In this document: one piece after another, positions 33,955 through 43,167 of the stretch
Position numbering within the stretch: the first letter of the stretch is position 1
Layout of the letters: each line of letters opens with the position of its first letter
Assembly: GCF_021513235.1 (NCBI RefSeq)
Contig: NZ_CP090976.1
Coordinates: 2,170,001-2,234,000 of the forward strand
DNA from: Kaistella sp. 97-N-M2
Lineage (GTDB): Bacteria; Bacteroidota; Bacteroidia; Flavobacteriales; Weeksellaceae
Direction of reading: 5' to 3'
Length of the DNA stretch: 64,000 nucleotides
Made by a program: the position numbers and the translations under genes
Notes under the pieces: generated by a model
What the model saw: only the letters and a program-made list of their open reading frames with translations
Database searches by the model: none
Told to the model about the DNA's origin: nothing

Positions 33955-35148
33955 ATGATCTCTAAAAATTATCTGGAAAACTTACAGCAGGAACTTCACA
34001 ATATTAAAAACGACGGACTTTTTAAAACCGAAAGAATCATTACGTCGCAGCAAGCGGCCGAAATCGAAGTCAACGGTAAAAAACTGCTGAACTTCTGTGC
34101 CAACAATTATTTGGGCCTGTCCAACAATCCGGACGTGATGAAGGCTTCTCAGGATATGATCGAAAGCCACGGTTACGGCATGTCTTCAGTTCGTTTTATT
34201 TGTGGAACTCAGGATATCCATAAAGAGCTGGAAGCCAAAATTTCCATATTTTTGGGTATGGAAGATACCATTTTGTATGCTGCCTGCTTCGACGCGAACG
34301 GTGGCGTTTTCGAACCGCTTTTTACAGAGGAAGATGCCATTATTTCCGATGAATTAAATCACGCTTCTATCATTGACGGCGTGCGTTTGTGTAAAGCTGC
34401 GCGCTACCGATACAAAAATAATAACATGCAAGATTTGGAAGACCAGTTAAAAGCGGCATCCGAAAAAAATCACCGTTTCAAAATTATTGTAACCGACGGC
34501 GTTTTCTCGATGGACGGAATTGTAGCCAATTTGAAAGGAGTTTGCGACTTAGCGGAGAAATATGATGCCCTGGTAATGGTGGACGATTCTCATGCTACCG
34601 GATTTATTGGTAAAACCGGTCGTGGGACGCATGAATCCAACGAGGTGATGGGAAGGGTTGATATTATTACATCTACTTTAGGGAAAGCTTTGGGCGGCGC
34701 TTTGGGCGGCTTTACATCAGGCAAAAAAGAAATTATCGATATGTTGAGACAGCGCTCTCGTCCGTATTTATTTAGTAATTCTCTGGCGCCCGGGATCGTT
34801 GGTGCAGCCATAAAAGTATTGGATATGATTTCCGACGACTGCACGTTGAGAGATCAGGTTATGGAAAACGCGGAATATTTCCGGAAAGAAATGAAAGCAA
34901 AAGGTTTCGATATTCCGGACGGAGACGCGGCCATTGTTCCCGTAATGCTTTACGACGCACCTTTGGCTCAGAAAATGGCCGAACAACTCGTCGAAGAAGG
35001 TATTTACGTTATCGGATTCTTTTATCCCGTAGTTCCGAAAGGAAAAGCCAGAATTAGAGTACAGCTTTCGGCCTCCCACACTAGAGCGCAGTTGGATAAA
35101 GCCATCGCTGCTTTTGAGAAGGTAGGTAAAACTTTGGATGTAATCTAA
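33955..35148 (+). CDS. kbl: Glycine C-acetyltransferase (2-amino-3-ketobutyrate CoA ligase)
   Basis: 397 residues of the alpha-oxoamine synthase family, PLP-dependent. Lysine K244 in [13 protein letters not shown] is the Schiff-base residue; also visible are [40 protein letters not shown] and the closing [12 protein letters not shown]. The SVRFICGTQ block is characteristic of Kbl rather than of BioF or serine palmitoyltransferase. It converts 2-amino-3-oxobutyrate and CoA to glycine and acetyl-CoA in threonine breakdown. Threonine dehydrogenase is not nearby. It is monocistronic with a strong terminator. Confidence 0.93.
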   Translation: MISKNYLENLQQELHNIKNDGLFKTERIITSQQAAEIEVNGKKLLNFCANNYLGLSNNPDVMKASQDMIESHGYGMSSVRFICGTQDIHKELEAKISIFLGMEDTILYAACFDANGGVFEPLFTEEDAIISDELNHASIIDGVRLCKAARYRYKNNNMQDLEDQLKAASEKNHRFKIIVTDGVFSMDGIVANLKGVCDLAEKYDALVMVDDSHATGFIGKTGRGTHESNEVMGRVDIITSTLGKALGGALGGFTSGKKEIIDMLRQRSRPYLFSNSLAPGIVGAAIKVLDMISDDCTLRDQVMENAEYFRKEMKAKGFDIPDGDAAIVPVMLYDAPLAQKMAEQLVEEGIYVIGFFYPVVPKGKARIRVQLSASHTRAQLDKAIAAFEKVGKTLDVI

Positions 35149-35190
35149 TATTGTCCTATTTTCTTCAAAAATAAATAAGATCATCGTTCC

Positions 35191-35230
35191 AAAAAGTCTT
35201 TCAGCCTTTCAACTGCTGAAAGACTTTTTT
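35191..35230 (+). terminator. Terminator after kbl
   Basis: Very stable 15-bp stem (35191-35205 with 35215-35229), 9-nt loop, T tract. Confidence 0.9.
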
Positions 35231-35243
35231 AAATTAAAAAAAG

Positions 35244-35672
35244 ATGTTTAACAAACAGGAAGCACAACAACTTCGAAAAGACTTTTGGATTGCTTTTGGC
35301 AAGAGTTTTCCGCGCAAATGGATTCTTTATGATACGAAAATTAAAGATTTTTCCTTTAAATTTTATGCCGATCCGAAAAAGGCCGAAGTTTCTCTGGATA
35401 TTGAAATGAACGACGAACTCTTTCGCAATGCATATTATGAAAAGATCTGGTCCTTGGAAGATCTTTTGAAAGAAGAAATTGGCGCCTTTCAGAAAGAGGA
35501 ATTTTATACGCTGGAAAACGGAAAAGTGATCGCAAGAATTTGGGTAACAAAAGAAAATGTCTCCATCTACAACAAAAATACGTGGCAGGAAATTTTCGAG
35601 TTTTTTGTGGAAAAAATGGAAGGCTTTGAGCGGCTTTATTATGAGTACGAAGATTTTATTAAAGATGTTTAA
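35244..35672 (+). CDS. DUF4268 domain-containing protein
   Basis: 142 residues. The start FNKQEAQQLRKDFWIAFG and the block KIKDFSFKFYADPKKAEVSLDIE match what I remember of DUF4268 proteins, which are small cytoplasmic alpha/beta proteins sometimes fused to nuclease-like domains. No catalytic residues can be assigned. The helical tail is rich in Phe, Tyr and Glu (FFVEKMEGFERLYYEYEDF). The gene stands alone between the kbl terminator and the convergent gldG. Function unknown. Confidence 0.75.
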   Translation: MFNKQEAQQLRKDFWIAFGKSFPRKWILYDTKIKDFSFKFYADPKKAEVSLDIEMNDELFRNAYYEKIWSLEDLLKEEIGAFQKEEFYTLENGKVIARIWVTKENVSIYNKNTWQEIFEFFVEKMEGFERLYYEYEDFIKDV

Positions 35673-35753
35673 AGGGGAACAAAGCTGAATTTTGCATTTA
35701 GGTGGAAAACATTAAAAGCATTTAACACATCTCGAAAATTAAGCCCAAAAAAT

Positions 35754-37409
35754 TTATTGAAATTTCCTTTTTCGCCACCAGCAAAATACGGCGCCCAAAA
35801 GTACGATGATGGCTAAAGGAAATAACAGATTGATCCATTGCCATTTTGTTTTTTCTTCGTCAATTCTTTGGCGGTCCAGCAATCTGGCTTCGATATTTCT
35901 GTTTCGCAAATCCATAATATTGGAATCGTCTAACAGAAAATCCAGCGCATTTCTTAAAAACTGCTCGTTGCCGTAGGTCTGTTTCGTAAGAAGATCTTCA
36001 CCTAAAGGCAGGGCTTTCCCCTTATACATCTGATTTCTTCCCACATCTCCGTCTGCAATCACGATCATTTTGTTCTCGGAACTTTGCGGTTTAAAATTAG
36101 GGTAAGAATTTCGTTCGCTTCGCGATGCATATGCGGAAGTGAATTTTCCCTCCAGACTTACAGCAAAAATTTTTGGCGCAGTGGGTTGATCGAACTCGCT
36201 TAACGAATCGCTCAGCACAATTTCTGATAACGCTACATAATTTGGCACCTGCTTCACATTCGTTCTCTCACTAGATTCAAAAAGTACTTTTGTCTTGATG
36301 TTTTTGCGTCCTAATGTATCAATCGACGTCGGAAATTCAAACTTAACGGGATTAATATTTTTCGTGATGGGATTTTCATCTTCAGCAATTCCCAAAGGAA
36401 AATAAGGCCACAGAAAACTGCTGTACTGCGGGTTTCCTGCAACTTCGCCAGAGACAATTCTAATAAGTGCAGATTTTTTTAAATCTTTCACCAATCCTGC
36501 ATTAATTCTGATCCCGTAATTGAAAAAGAAATCGGTTAAATTGGTTTCCATGGGGTACGCCATTATCTTTCTGGATTGAAAAAGCGTGTCCATCTCCGCA
36601 TTTACGGCATCAATCATCCACAGCGTTTTGCCGCCGTTCATGATGTACTGATCCAAAATTACCTTTTCGTTTTCCGTAAAAGCCTTGCGCGGTTTCGCGA
36701 TCACAAGAGCGTCCATTCTTTTCAGTTTCGGAATATCGGCAAGCGAAAGTTCTTTTTGATCTGCCGGGATAATAGGTCCGGCGTTGTAATTTTCGAGGGC
36801 CATTTCCATAAATCCCTGGAATTGGGTGGGACCTAATTCATCCTGATTAATTAAGATTCCTACGGTTTTTTTGCGATCTTCTGTAAGTAATTTGATGTTC
36901 GAAGCGAAATTATATTCCAGATTTTCGATGGATCTGTTCAACTGTTCAGACGCGTCGATGCCGGTTTGATTGATAATCAAAGGAATTGAAAATCCAGACG
37001 ACTTATATTTTAAAGCGGCATAGGGAAACATCACAATTTCGGAGATTTTGCCGTCCTTCATGTCGGGTAGGATGGAAGGCTGAATTCCCATGGCCGCCAA
37101 AGTATCTTTCGACATTTTTGTTTTGATGGGGTCAATAAATTCAAACTCGATTTTTGGGTTGATTTTGCGGAATTCCTCTAATATAAATTTTGTTTCATTC
37201 TGAAGCTGACGAAAACTCGCCGGAAAGTCACCTTCGAGATAAACCACCACATTTAAAGGCCTGTCGACGGATTTTAAAATTTTTACCGTAGATTCGGCAA
37301 GCGTATATCTTTTTTCCTGCGTAAGATCGAAGCGCTGAGAAAAAATTCCGAAAGCGCCGAGCAGCAAAAAGCCGCCAAAAATAAGATAAATGATATTTTT
37401 TTTCTTCAT
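35754..37409 (-). CDS. gldG: Gliding motility ABC transporter component GldG
   Basis: 551 residues with one N-terminal and one C-terminal transmembrane helix flanking a large periplasmic domain of the DUF/GldG ABC-type uncharacterised family. The N-terminus RFDLTQEKRYTLAESTVKILKSVD and the segment IDPIKTKMSKDTLAAMGIQPS are typical of GldG. In Flavobacterium johnsoniae, GldF and GldG act with the ATPase GldA in gliding; their exact substrate is unknown. It lies 26 bases downstream of gldF in the same transcript. gldA is not in the window. Confidence 0.92.
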   Translation of the reverse strand: MKKKNIIYLIFGGFLLLGAFGIFSQRFDLTQEKRYTLAESTVKILKSVDRPLNVVVYLEGDFPASFRQLQNETKFILEEFRKINPKIEFEFIDPIKTKMSKDTLAAMGIQPSILPDMKDGKISEIVMFPYAALKYKSSGFSIPLIINQTGIDASEQLNRSIENLEYNFASNIKLLTEDRKKTVGILINQDELGPTQFQGFMEMALENYNAGPIIPADQKELSLADIPKLKRMDALVIAKPRKAFTENEKVILDQYIMNGGKTLWMIDAVNAEMDTLFQSRKIMAYPMETNLTDFFFNYGIRINAGLVKDLKKSALIRIVSGEVAGNPQYSSFLWPYFPLGIAEDENPITKNINPVKFEFPTSIDTLGRKNIKTKVLFESSERTNVKQVPNYVALSEIVLSDSLSEFDQPTAPKIFAVSLEGKFTSAYASRSERNSYPNFKPQSSENKMIVIADGDVGRNQMYKGKALPLGEDLLTKQTYGNEQFLRNALDFLLDDSNIMDLRNRNIEARLLDRQRIDEEKTKWQWINLLFPLAIIVLLGAVFCWWRKRKFQ

Positions 37410-37435
37410 TTTTTAATTTCTAAAAAGCACAATTT

Positions 37436-38164
37436 TTACTTTTTCTTTTCAACAAAAATTTGAGCCAGAAAGAGGCAGATCCCAACCACCAAAAGGAAAT
37501 AGAAAACATCTCGTGTATCGATGAGACCTCTCGTAAAGGCGATAAAGTGCTGGTAAAATCCAATATTGCTTAGGAAATAATCAGCGCCGCCCAATAATTT
37601 ATAGCTCGCCAACTGCTCAATGCCAAAATAAAAAAAGAAGCAGAGGAAAACGCCGAGCAAATAAGCCATAATATGATTTTGGGAAAGCGAGGAAGCTAAA
37701 ATTCCCACGGCCGAAAAAGCAGCGATCAAAAGAATGAGGCCGAAGTAACTGCCCAAAGTCGCGCCCCAATCAATATTTCCGCTCGGCACACCTAAGATAT
37801 AAATGGTGTACAAATAAACCAGAGACGGAATGATGCACAAAACCCCCACGAGCCAAACGGCCAGAAATTTTCCGCGGATGATTTCGGAAATTTTTATGGG
37901 TTGGGAGAAAAGCCAGTTCAACGTGCCGGATTGTTGTTCTTCAGCCAAAGTTTTCATAGAAATGGCAGGAATAATAAACATCAGCAACCACGGAGCTAGT
38001 ACAAAATAACTCTGCAGACTTGCGGTCCCGATATCGAAAATATTTGAATCGTTTTCGAAGAAAAATAAAAAGAGCGAGCCGATTAAGCTAAATGCCCCGA
38101 TAATAAGCCAGGCACTCCAGTTTCCGAAATAGCTCCAAAGTTCTTTTTTAAATAATGCAATCAT
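37436..38164 (-). CDS. gldF: Gliding motility ABC transporter permease GldF
   Basis: 242 residues from ATG 38164 (MIALFKKELWSYFGN), the expected ABC-2-type permease N-terminus; an earlier in-frame start overlaps hemJ and is not membrane-permease-like. Six hydrophobic segments are visible, with the ABC-2 signature region MKTLAEEQQSGTLNWLFSQPIKISEIIRGKFLA in the first cytoplasmic loop. It is the membrane subunit of the GldA-GldF-GldG complex implicated in Bacteroidetes gliding. It begins 20 bases after hemJ and is followed by gldG, so the three form an operon. Confidence 0.93.
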   Translation of the reverse strand: MIALFKKELWSYFGNWSAWLIIGAFSLIGSLFLFFFENDSNIFDIGTASLQSYFVLAPWLLMFIIPAISMKTLAEEQQSGTLNWLFSQPIKISEIIRGKFLAVWLVGVLCIIPSLVYLYTIYILGVPSGNIDWGATLGSYFGLILLIAAFSAVGILASSLSQNHIMAYLLGVFLCFFFYFGIEQLASYKLLGGADYFLSNIGFYQHFIAFTRGLIDTRDVFYFLLVVGICLFLAQIFVEKKK

Positions 38165-38184
38165 AGATAAAGTAGGGCTGAAAA

Positions 38185-38730
38185 TTAAGATTTTCTTTTG
38201 TTCACCAGTTTCACGGTTCCCATAATTAAAACAACCAGAACGACAAATCCGGTAATTAATTGCCACCAGTATTCGATGACCAGTGATTTTAAAATGACTG
38301 TAAAAATAACAAGAAACAAAATAAACGTCGCAATCTCATTTGCCTGACGAAGTTTAAGATTTTTCAGGGGCATTGCGTCTCCGTCAAGGCTTTTTAACTG
38401 CAAAACCCTTTTCCAGCACCAGTAATGATACAGAGCAAGGCCTACTAAAAATGTGAGTTTTAAATGGAACCAAGGGGTCTTCATCAATCCAAAATTTAAA
38501 AAAATCATCGTTAGACCGCTGACGAGCATAATTATTCCCGCCGGCACCGTAATGATATTCCAGAGCCTTCGGGCCATAAAAACATACTGCTCGCGAAGCA
38601 CCTTTTTCTTTACTTCCTCAAATTCGTCCGTATCCTTATAATATACAAACAAACGCACGAGATAGAAAATCCCCGCGAAGTAACTGACCATAAAAATAAG
38701 GTGAATGGCTTTGATAACCGTATAAAGCAT
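38185..38730 (-). CDS. hemJ: HemJ-type protoporphyrinogen IX oxidase (CopD-like membrane protein)
   Basis: 181 residues with four or five transmembrane helices. Conserved His (H10 in KAIHLIFMVSYFAG) and Lys (K91 in PWFHLKLTFLVG) occupy the positions regarded as important in HemJ/UPF0093 proteins, and FYLVRLFVYY is a family block. HemJ oxidises protoporphyrinogen IX in haem synthesis in organisms lacking HemG/HemY. It is the first gene of a transcript continuing into gldF and gldG, an unexplained pairing of haem synthesis with gliding. A -7 box precedes it. Confidence 0.82.
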   Translation of the reverse strand: MLYTVIKAIHLIFMVSYFAGIFYLVRLFVYYKDTDEFEEVKKKVLREQYVFMARRLWNIITVPAGIIMLVSGLTMIFLNFGLMKTPWFHLKLTFLVGLALYHYWCWKRVLQLKSLDGDAMPLKNLKLRQANEIATFILFLVIFTVILKSLVIEYWWQLITGFVVLVVLIMGTVKLVNKRKS

Positions 38731-38747
38731 GCAAAAAATATAAGTTC

Positions 38748-38755
38748 CAAAGATA
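38748..38755 (-). promoter_or_regulatory. -7 promoter box for hemJ-gldF-gldG
   Basis: TATCTTTG on the minus strand, 17 bases from the ATG at 38730. Confidence 0.6.
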
Positions 38756-38883
38756 AAAAATTAAACTTTATTAAAAGCCGTGTTTTTGATAGGTAAATTT
38801 CAATGATCTAAAATGATTTTTATTGGAGGGTTTTGAATAATTTTTAGTTATTTTGCACAATAACAAAATTTATATTATAGATT

Positions 38884-41040
38884 ATGAAAAGAATTTTCCA
38901 ATTGTGTTTCACTTTGGTATTTTTTGCTCTGGGATTTTCGCAGAGTTTAAAACCCATTGCTGAAAAAGTTAAACAGTCCCATTCCGCCAACAAAACGTTT
39001 GTGAAGTACAACCTTTTCACTGTTGACACTTCCGAGCAAAAACGACACGCCTACGATGCCGCCGCGGAAGGAGTTACCGTTATGAAATTGAATCAGACTG
39101 AAATTCAGCGCATCACTGCTGAACGACCTGACGCCCTGGAAATGAGTTTTCCTTTCGATGGAAAAACCATCACTTTAGAATTGGTGAAAAATAATTTTTT
39201 CACACACGACTTTAAAGTAAATACCGATAAAGGTTACGCAAATTATGCTCCCGGTGTTTATTATCACGGAATTGTAAAAGGAGATAACGAGTCGATTGTT
39301 GCGATCAGCTTCTTTAATGATGATGTAGTGGGCGTTACCTCCATTCAGAATGTCGGAAATATCGTGGTAGGAAAAGCGAAAAAAACCGGCGATTTTTTAG
39401 CCTACAACGACCATAAAATGAAGGGAGCTAATCCCTTTTCATGTAGTGCCGATGAACTTGTGGAAAATCAGAAAATGACCGGGCCATCTTACGATCCAAA
39501 AACAATGACGGCAAAGAAAACCGATAACTGTGTGCGAATTTATTACGAAGCCGGCTTCGGACCTTATACGCAAAACGGTTCTAATGTAGCTACCACTACA
39601 AACTGGGTTACGGCTATGCATAACAATATTTCTACGTTGTATTCGAACGACGGAATTACCGTTGCCTTAAGCGAAGTTTTTGTTTGGACTTCTGTAGATC
39701 CGTTTACAGGATCGCCTTCGGAAATCCTGAACAAATTCAGAACGACGCGAACTTCATTCAATGGAGATGTTGCGCAGCTGCTACGTAATCCGGCAACAAC
39801 CAGTATTGCATGGGTGAATGCTCTTTGTTCTACCTACAAATATTCTTATTCCGGGGTGAATTTTACTTTTAATGAAGTGCCAACATATTCCTGGAATATT
39901 GAAGCCATGACGCACGAGATTGGGCACAATTTAGGTTCTCCACATACGCATGCGTGCAGATGGAACGGAAATGATACCGCGATCGACGGCTGCGGACCCG
40001 CATCGGGAAATAACGAAGGTTGTAATGCGCCACTTCCGACAGATGGCGGAACCATTATGAGCTATTGCCACCTTGTTCCGAGTGTTGGAATTAATTTCAC
40101 CAAAGGTTTTGGGCCTCAACCCGGCGCTTTAATCAGAGCGACTGTAAATTCAAAAGGATGTTTAGGACAGGATTGTATTTCTTCCTGTGCACTGTCTGTT
40201 ACCGGATTAACGCTTTCGAATATTACAAAAACTTCGTTAACTGCAACAATTGTTGATGTGGTAGGAACCAACTGGAAATACAAACTTTCTACAATGGATG
40301 GTACCGTAATTACATCCGGAGTTACCAATAACAAAACGCTGAATTTTACCGATCTTGTTCCGGGAACGTACTACAAAATTGCTGTTGGAACCGACTGTTC
40401 GGGACCTCAGGCGTTTGCGTTTGAGCAGCTTGCATTAACAGATGCCGATTGGTGTACCGGTGTTCTCTTTACGGATCCGGGCGGTCCCGATGCGAACTAT
40501 GGCGATAACCAGTCAGTCATCAAAACATTTTATCCGGCAAATGCTGGCGATAAGTTAAATCTCGTCTTTACCGAATTTGCTACGGAAGAGGCCTACGATT
40601 TCATGAATATTTACGACGGACCCAATATTGCCTCGCCAAGATTCCCGGGTGGAACGCAGCTAAGCGGGAATACCATTCCCGGTCCTTTCCTTTCTACGAA
40701 TGCAAGCGGCGCAATTACCGTAAGATTCAGTTCAGATCCGGCTGCTAACGAAGCAGGTTGGAAAGCGACTTTCGAATGCGTTACTTTGGCCACAGGAGAA
40801 ACTTCGGTTGGGACAGATGTTAACGTGTCGAAAACTTCTGCAAAAGGAGTCTTTGTCATCACGTCGAAAGACAAAATTCTCTCTTACAGTGTATTTGATG
40901 CGTCGGGAAAAAGAGTTAAGACTTTTAATAAGGGGAACGCGCCCGAGGAAAGATTCGATCTCAATAATTATCCGGCGGGAACTTATGTAGTGAGTATAAC
41001 TACATCCAAAGAAACCGTAAACAAGAAAATTATCAAATAA
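38884..41040 (+). CDS. Reprolysin-like zinc metalloprotease, T9SS-exported
   Basis: 718 residues. Signal peptide (ending LGFSQS), a propeptide-like region to about residue 200, then a metzincin (M12B/M84-like) catalytic domain with HEIGHNLGSPH: zinc ligands H344, H348, H354 and catalytic E345. The Met-turn is in GTIMSYCH. After residue 430 come a fibronectin type III-like domain (VTGLTLSNITKTSLTA) and a CUB-like domain (WCTGVLFTDPGGPDANYGDN). The last 75 residues (FVITSKDKILSYSVFDASGKR to the KKIIK end) are a T9SS type A sorting domain. It should be secreted and act on external proteins. Several Cys suggest disulfides. Confidence 0.92.
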   Translation: MKRIFQLCFTLVFFALGFSQSLKPIAEKVKQSHSANKTFVKYNLFTVDTSEQKRHAYDAAAEGVTVMKLNQTEIQRITAERPDALEMSFPFDGKTITLELVKNNFFTHDFKVNTDKGYANYAPGVYYHGIVKGDNESIVAISFFNDDVVGVTSIQNVGNIVVGKAKKTGDFLAYNDHKMKGANPFSCSADELVENQKMTGPSYDPKTMTAKKTDNCVRIYYEAGFGPYTQNGSNVATTTNWVTAMHNNISTLYSNDGITVALSEVFVWTSVDPFTGSPSEILNKFRTTRTSFNGDVAQLLRNPATTSIAWVNALCSTYKYSYSGVNFTFNEVPTYSWNIEAMTHEIGHNLGSPHTHACRWNGNDTAIDGCGPASGNNEGCNAPLPTDGGTIMSYCHLVPSVGINFTKGFGPQPGALIRATVNSKGCLGQDCISSCALSVTGLTLSNITKTSLTATIVDVVGTNWKYKLSTMDGTVITSGVTNNKTLNFTDLVPGTYYKIAVGTDCSGPQAFAFEQLALTDADWCTGVLFTDPGGPDANYGDNQSVIKTFYPANAGDKLNLVFTEFATEEAYDFMNIYDGPNIASPRFPGGTQLSGNTIPGPFLSTNASGAITVRFSSDPAANEAGWKATFECVTLATGETSVGTDVNVSKTSAKGVFVITSKDKILSYSVFDASGKRVKTFNKGNAPEERFDLNNYPAGTYVVSITTSKETVNKKIIK

Positions 41041-41058
41041 CCATTTTCGATGGAATAG

Positions 41059-41092
41059 AAATAGCCGACTCGCGAGAGTCGGCTATTTTTTG
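41059..41092. terminator. Terminator after the reprolysin-like gene
   Basis: Thirteen-base-pair perfect stem (41059-41071 with 41076-41088), 4-nt loop GCGA, T tract. It probably also serves the convergent SAM hydrolase gene. Confidence 0.9.
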
Positions 41093-41103
41093 TTTTTCTG
41101 GTA

Positions 41104-41931
41104 TTAATTGAATTCTATATAAATATTTTCGCCCACGCGCAAACCGAATAAAGTTTTCGCCCCGTTGTATTCGTTACCTTTGTAAATAGTAAGTTCCAAA
41201 AGCCCCGCATCGTTAAATATTGCGGCTGACTTGCCATGATATTCGTGTTCCTTGGTCCAGTCGTGCACAAACTCCGTATACTGGTTATAAATTTTAGAAA
41301 GTGCTAAGTTTCGGAATTTAATGATGAAATTTTCCAGCGCAATATTGTTTTTTTCAAAAAACCGCTTGCTGATGTTGGATACTACATTGCCAAAATTATC
41401 GATGTACATGATCTCACCGATGATCATTTTTTCGCTTTCATTATAAACCGCGCGCGGAAAAGAAAGTTGTTTCGGCGTTTTAAACTTTCTGCCAATAACT
41501 TCCGGTAATCCACCGTTGTGCAGATGCACTGCGACAGGCGCAAAAATATCGGTCGACGTAAAATGGACTTCATCGTCAAATCTATTGTTAAGGGTGATTT
41601 CGTACACCGCTTCGGGCTTAATGTCGTAAAAAATTAAACTCAGAACGCCATTATCCGCAGCGATAAAATAATGACCGTCCGTTTCGTAAAGAATGCATTT
41701 TCGCTCTTTTGTATAAAAACTGTCCACGGAAATAATATGAACGGTACCTGGCGGAAAAAAAGAATAAGAGTTCCTGACGATATAGGCGGTTTGCAGTAGA
41801 TTATAGGCCTGAATTTGATGCGAAATATCAACAATTTTTACATCTTCATTTAAACTCAGTATTTTACCTTTCACAGAGGCGACTCTGTGGTCAACCAACC
41901 CGTAATCTGATGTAAATGTAATAACTGCCAT
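41104..41931 (-). CDS. SAM hydrolase (SAM hydroxide adenosyltransferase, DUF62)
   Basis: 275 residues. N-terminal ITFTSDYGLVDHRVASVKG with Asp D9 is the signature of the fluorinase/chlorinase/DUF62 family. ISHQIQAYNLLQTAY, GTVHIISVDSF, FIAADNGVLS and EIMYIDNFGNVVSNIS are further blocks. The DUF62 members without a halide-binding insertion hydrolyse S-adenosylmethionine to adenosine and methionine; I see no sign of the fluorinase loop. Physiological role unclear. It has its own promoter and is divergent from phoH. Confidence 0.9.
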   Translation of the reverse strand: MAVITFTSDYGLVDHRVASVKGKILSLNEDVKIVDISHQIQAYNLLQTAYIVRNSYSFFPPGTVHIISVDSFYTKERKCILYETDGHYFIAADNGVLSLIFYDIKPEAVYEITLNNRFDDEVHFTSTDIFAPVAVHLHNGGLPEVIGRKFKTPKQLSFPRAVYNESEKMIIGEIMYIDNFGNVVSNISKRFFEKNNIALENFIIKFRNLALSKIYNQYTEFVHDWTKEHEYHGKSAAIFNDAGLLELTIYKGNEYNGAKTLFGLRVGENIYIEFN

Positions 41932-41950
41932 GAATAAATTTAGAGAATGA

Positions 41951-41958
41951 CAAATTTA
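41951..41958 (-). promoter_or_regulatory. -7 promoter box for the SAM hydrolase gene
   Basis: TAAATTTG on the minus strand, 19 bases from the ATG at 41931. Confidence 0.6.
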
Positions 41959-42014
41959 GTTTAAATAAAATATTTAGAGGGCCATTGTGGAAAAGTAAAA
42001 AATGGTATTTAAAA

Positions 42015-42022
42015 TATATTTG
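42015..42022 (+). promoter_or_regulatory. -7 promoter box for phoH
   Basis: TATATTTG, 38 bases upstream of the ATG at 42061. Confidence 0.55.
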
Positions 42023-42060
42023 ATACATTTATTTAAAATATAAACCCAAAAAAACAATAG

Positions 42061-43020
42061 ATGTTTGAATTGAATTATGAATTGAATGGCATCGATGCCA
42101 AAACATTTTATGGCGTCAATAACCAATATTTTAACCTGCTGAAATCCACTTTTCCTACCTTGAAAATAACGGGTCGCGACCACCATGTCTTCGCTGCCGG
42201 CAACCAGGAAACCCTCGATATACTTCAGAATAAATTAAACGACCTCGTTAGTTTTATTTCCACTAATAATGCAATTAATTTAAAGGATTTTGAGAGCATT
42301 CTTAAGATTAAAGACGAAACTGAAAAACAGCTGGTTTTCGATCAGGATATCATCGTAAAAGGCATTAACGGAAAAATAATCAAAGCCAAAACCAGCAATC
42401 TGAAGAAGTTGGTAAAAGCAACAGACACGAAAGATATGGTCTTCGCCATCGGACCTGCGGGAACGGGTAAAACCTATACCAGCGTTGCTTTGGCGGTGCG
42501 GGCTTTGCGCGATAAAGAAGTAAAACGAATTATTTTAACCAGACCCGCCGTGGAAGCAGGGGAGAGTTTGGGTTTCTTGCCGGGAGACCTGAAAGAGAAG
42601 CTAGACCCGTATATGCAACCGCTTTATGATGCGCTTCGCGATATGATCCCGCACGAAAAACTGGAAGGTTTTATGGAGAAGAGGGTCATCGAAGTGGCGC
42701 CACTCGCCTTTATGAGAGGCCGGACTTTGGATGAGGCGTTCGTTATTTTAGATGAAGCCCAAAACACCACGCATGCACAGATGAAAATGTTTCTCACCAG
42801 AATGGGGATGAATGCCAAATTTATTATCACAGGAGATCCCAGCCAGGTTGATTTACCGATGCGCCAAAAATCCGGTTTGCAGGAAGCCATGCGGATTTTA
42901 AAGGATGTAAAAGAAATAGGCTTTGTTCACCTCACGGAAGAAGATGTCGTTCGGCATCCCGTAGTTCGAAAAATTATTGAATCCTATAATAAAGAGGAAC
43001 AAAGAATGCGAGAAGAATGA
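42061..43020 (+). CDS. phoH: PhoH-like ATPase
   Basis: 319 residues, the usual length for PhoH/PhoL. An N-terminal KH-like domain (about 1-110) precedes a P-loop NTPase: Walker A GPAGTGKT (131-138), RPAVEAGESLGFLPGD, Walker B with DEAQN (VILDEAQNTT) and the sensor region ITGDPSQVDLP. PhoH proteins are predicted RNA-associated ATPases/helicases, often linked to YbeY and rRNA maturation. No ybeY is adjacent here. Stand-alone gene. Confidence 0.94.
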   Translation: MFELNYELNGIDAKTFYGVNNQYFNLLKSTFPTLKITGRDHHVFAAGNQETLDILQNKLNDLVSFISTNNAINLKDFESILKIKDETEKQLVFDQDIIVKGINGKIIKAKTSNLKKLVKATDTKDMVFAIGPAGTGKTYTSVALAVRALRDKEVKRIILTRPAVEAGESLGFLPGDLKEKLDPYMQPLYDALRDMIPHEKLEGFMEKRVIEVAPLAFMRGRTLDEAFVILDEAQNTTHAQMKMFLTRMGMNAKFIITGDPSQVDLPMRQKSGLQEAMRILKDVKEIGFVHLTEEDVVRHPVVRKIIESYNKEEQRMREE

Positions 43021-43110
43021 GTTACTAACATATCCACATCAAGGTTAACCTTCACATAATTTCGTGGATGATTGATGTTTACAAAAAATTGCACATTAAA
43101 TTGTTAATAA

Positions 43111-43141
43111 TTTGTTAATTAAATAAAATATAATACATTTG
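43111..43141 (+). promoter_or_regulatory. Complete Bacteroidetes promoter, small barrel gene 1
   Basis: TTTG (43111-43114), a 19-base spacer, then TACATTTG (43134-43141), fitting the -33/-7 consensus; ATG is 26 bases downstream at 43168. Confidence 0.7.
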
Positions 43142-43167
43142 TTTACCTAATTTTAAAATTATTAACC

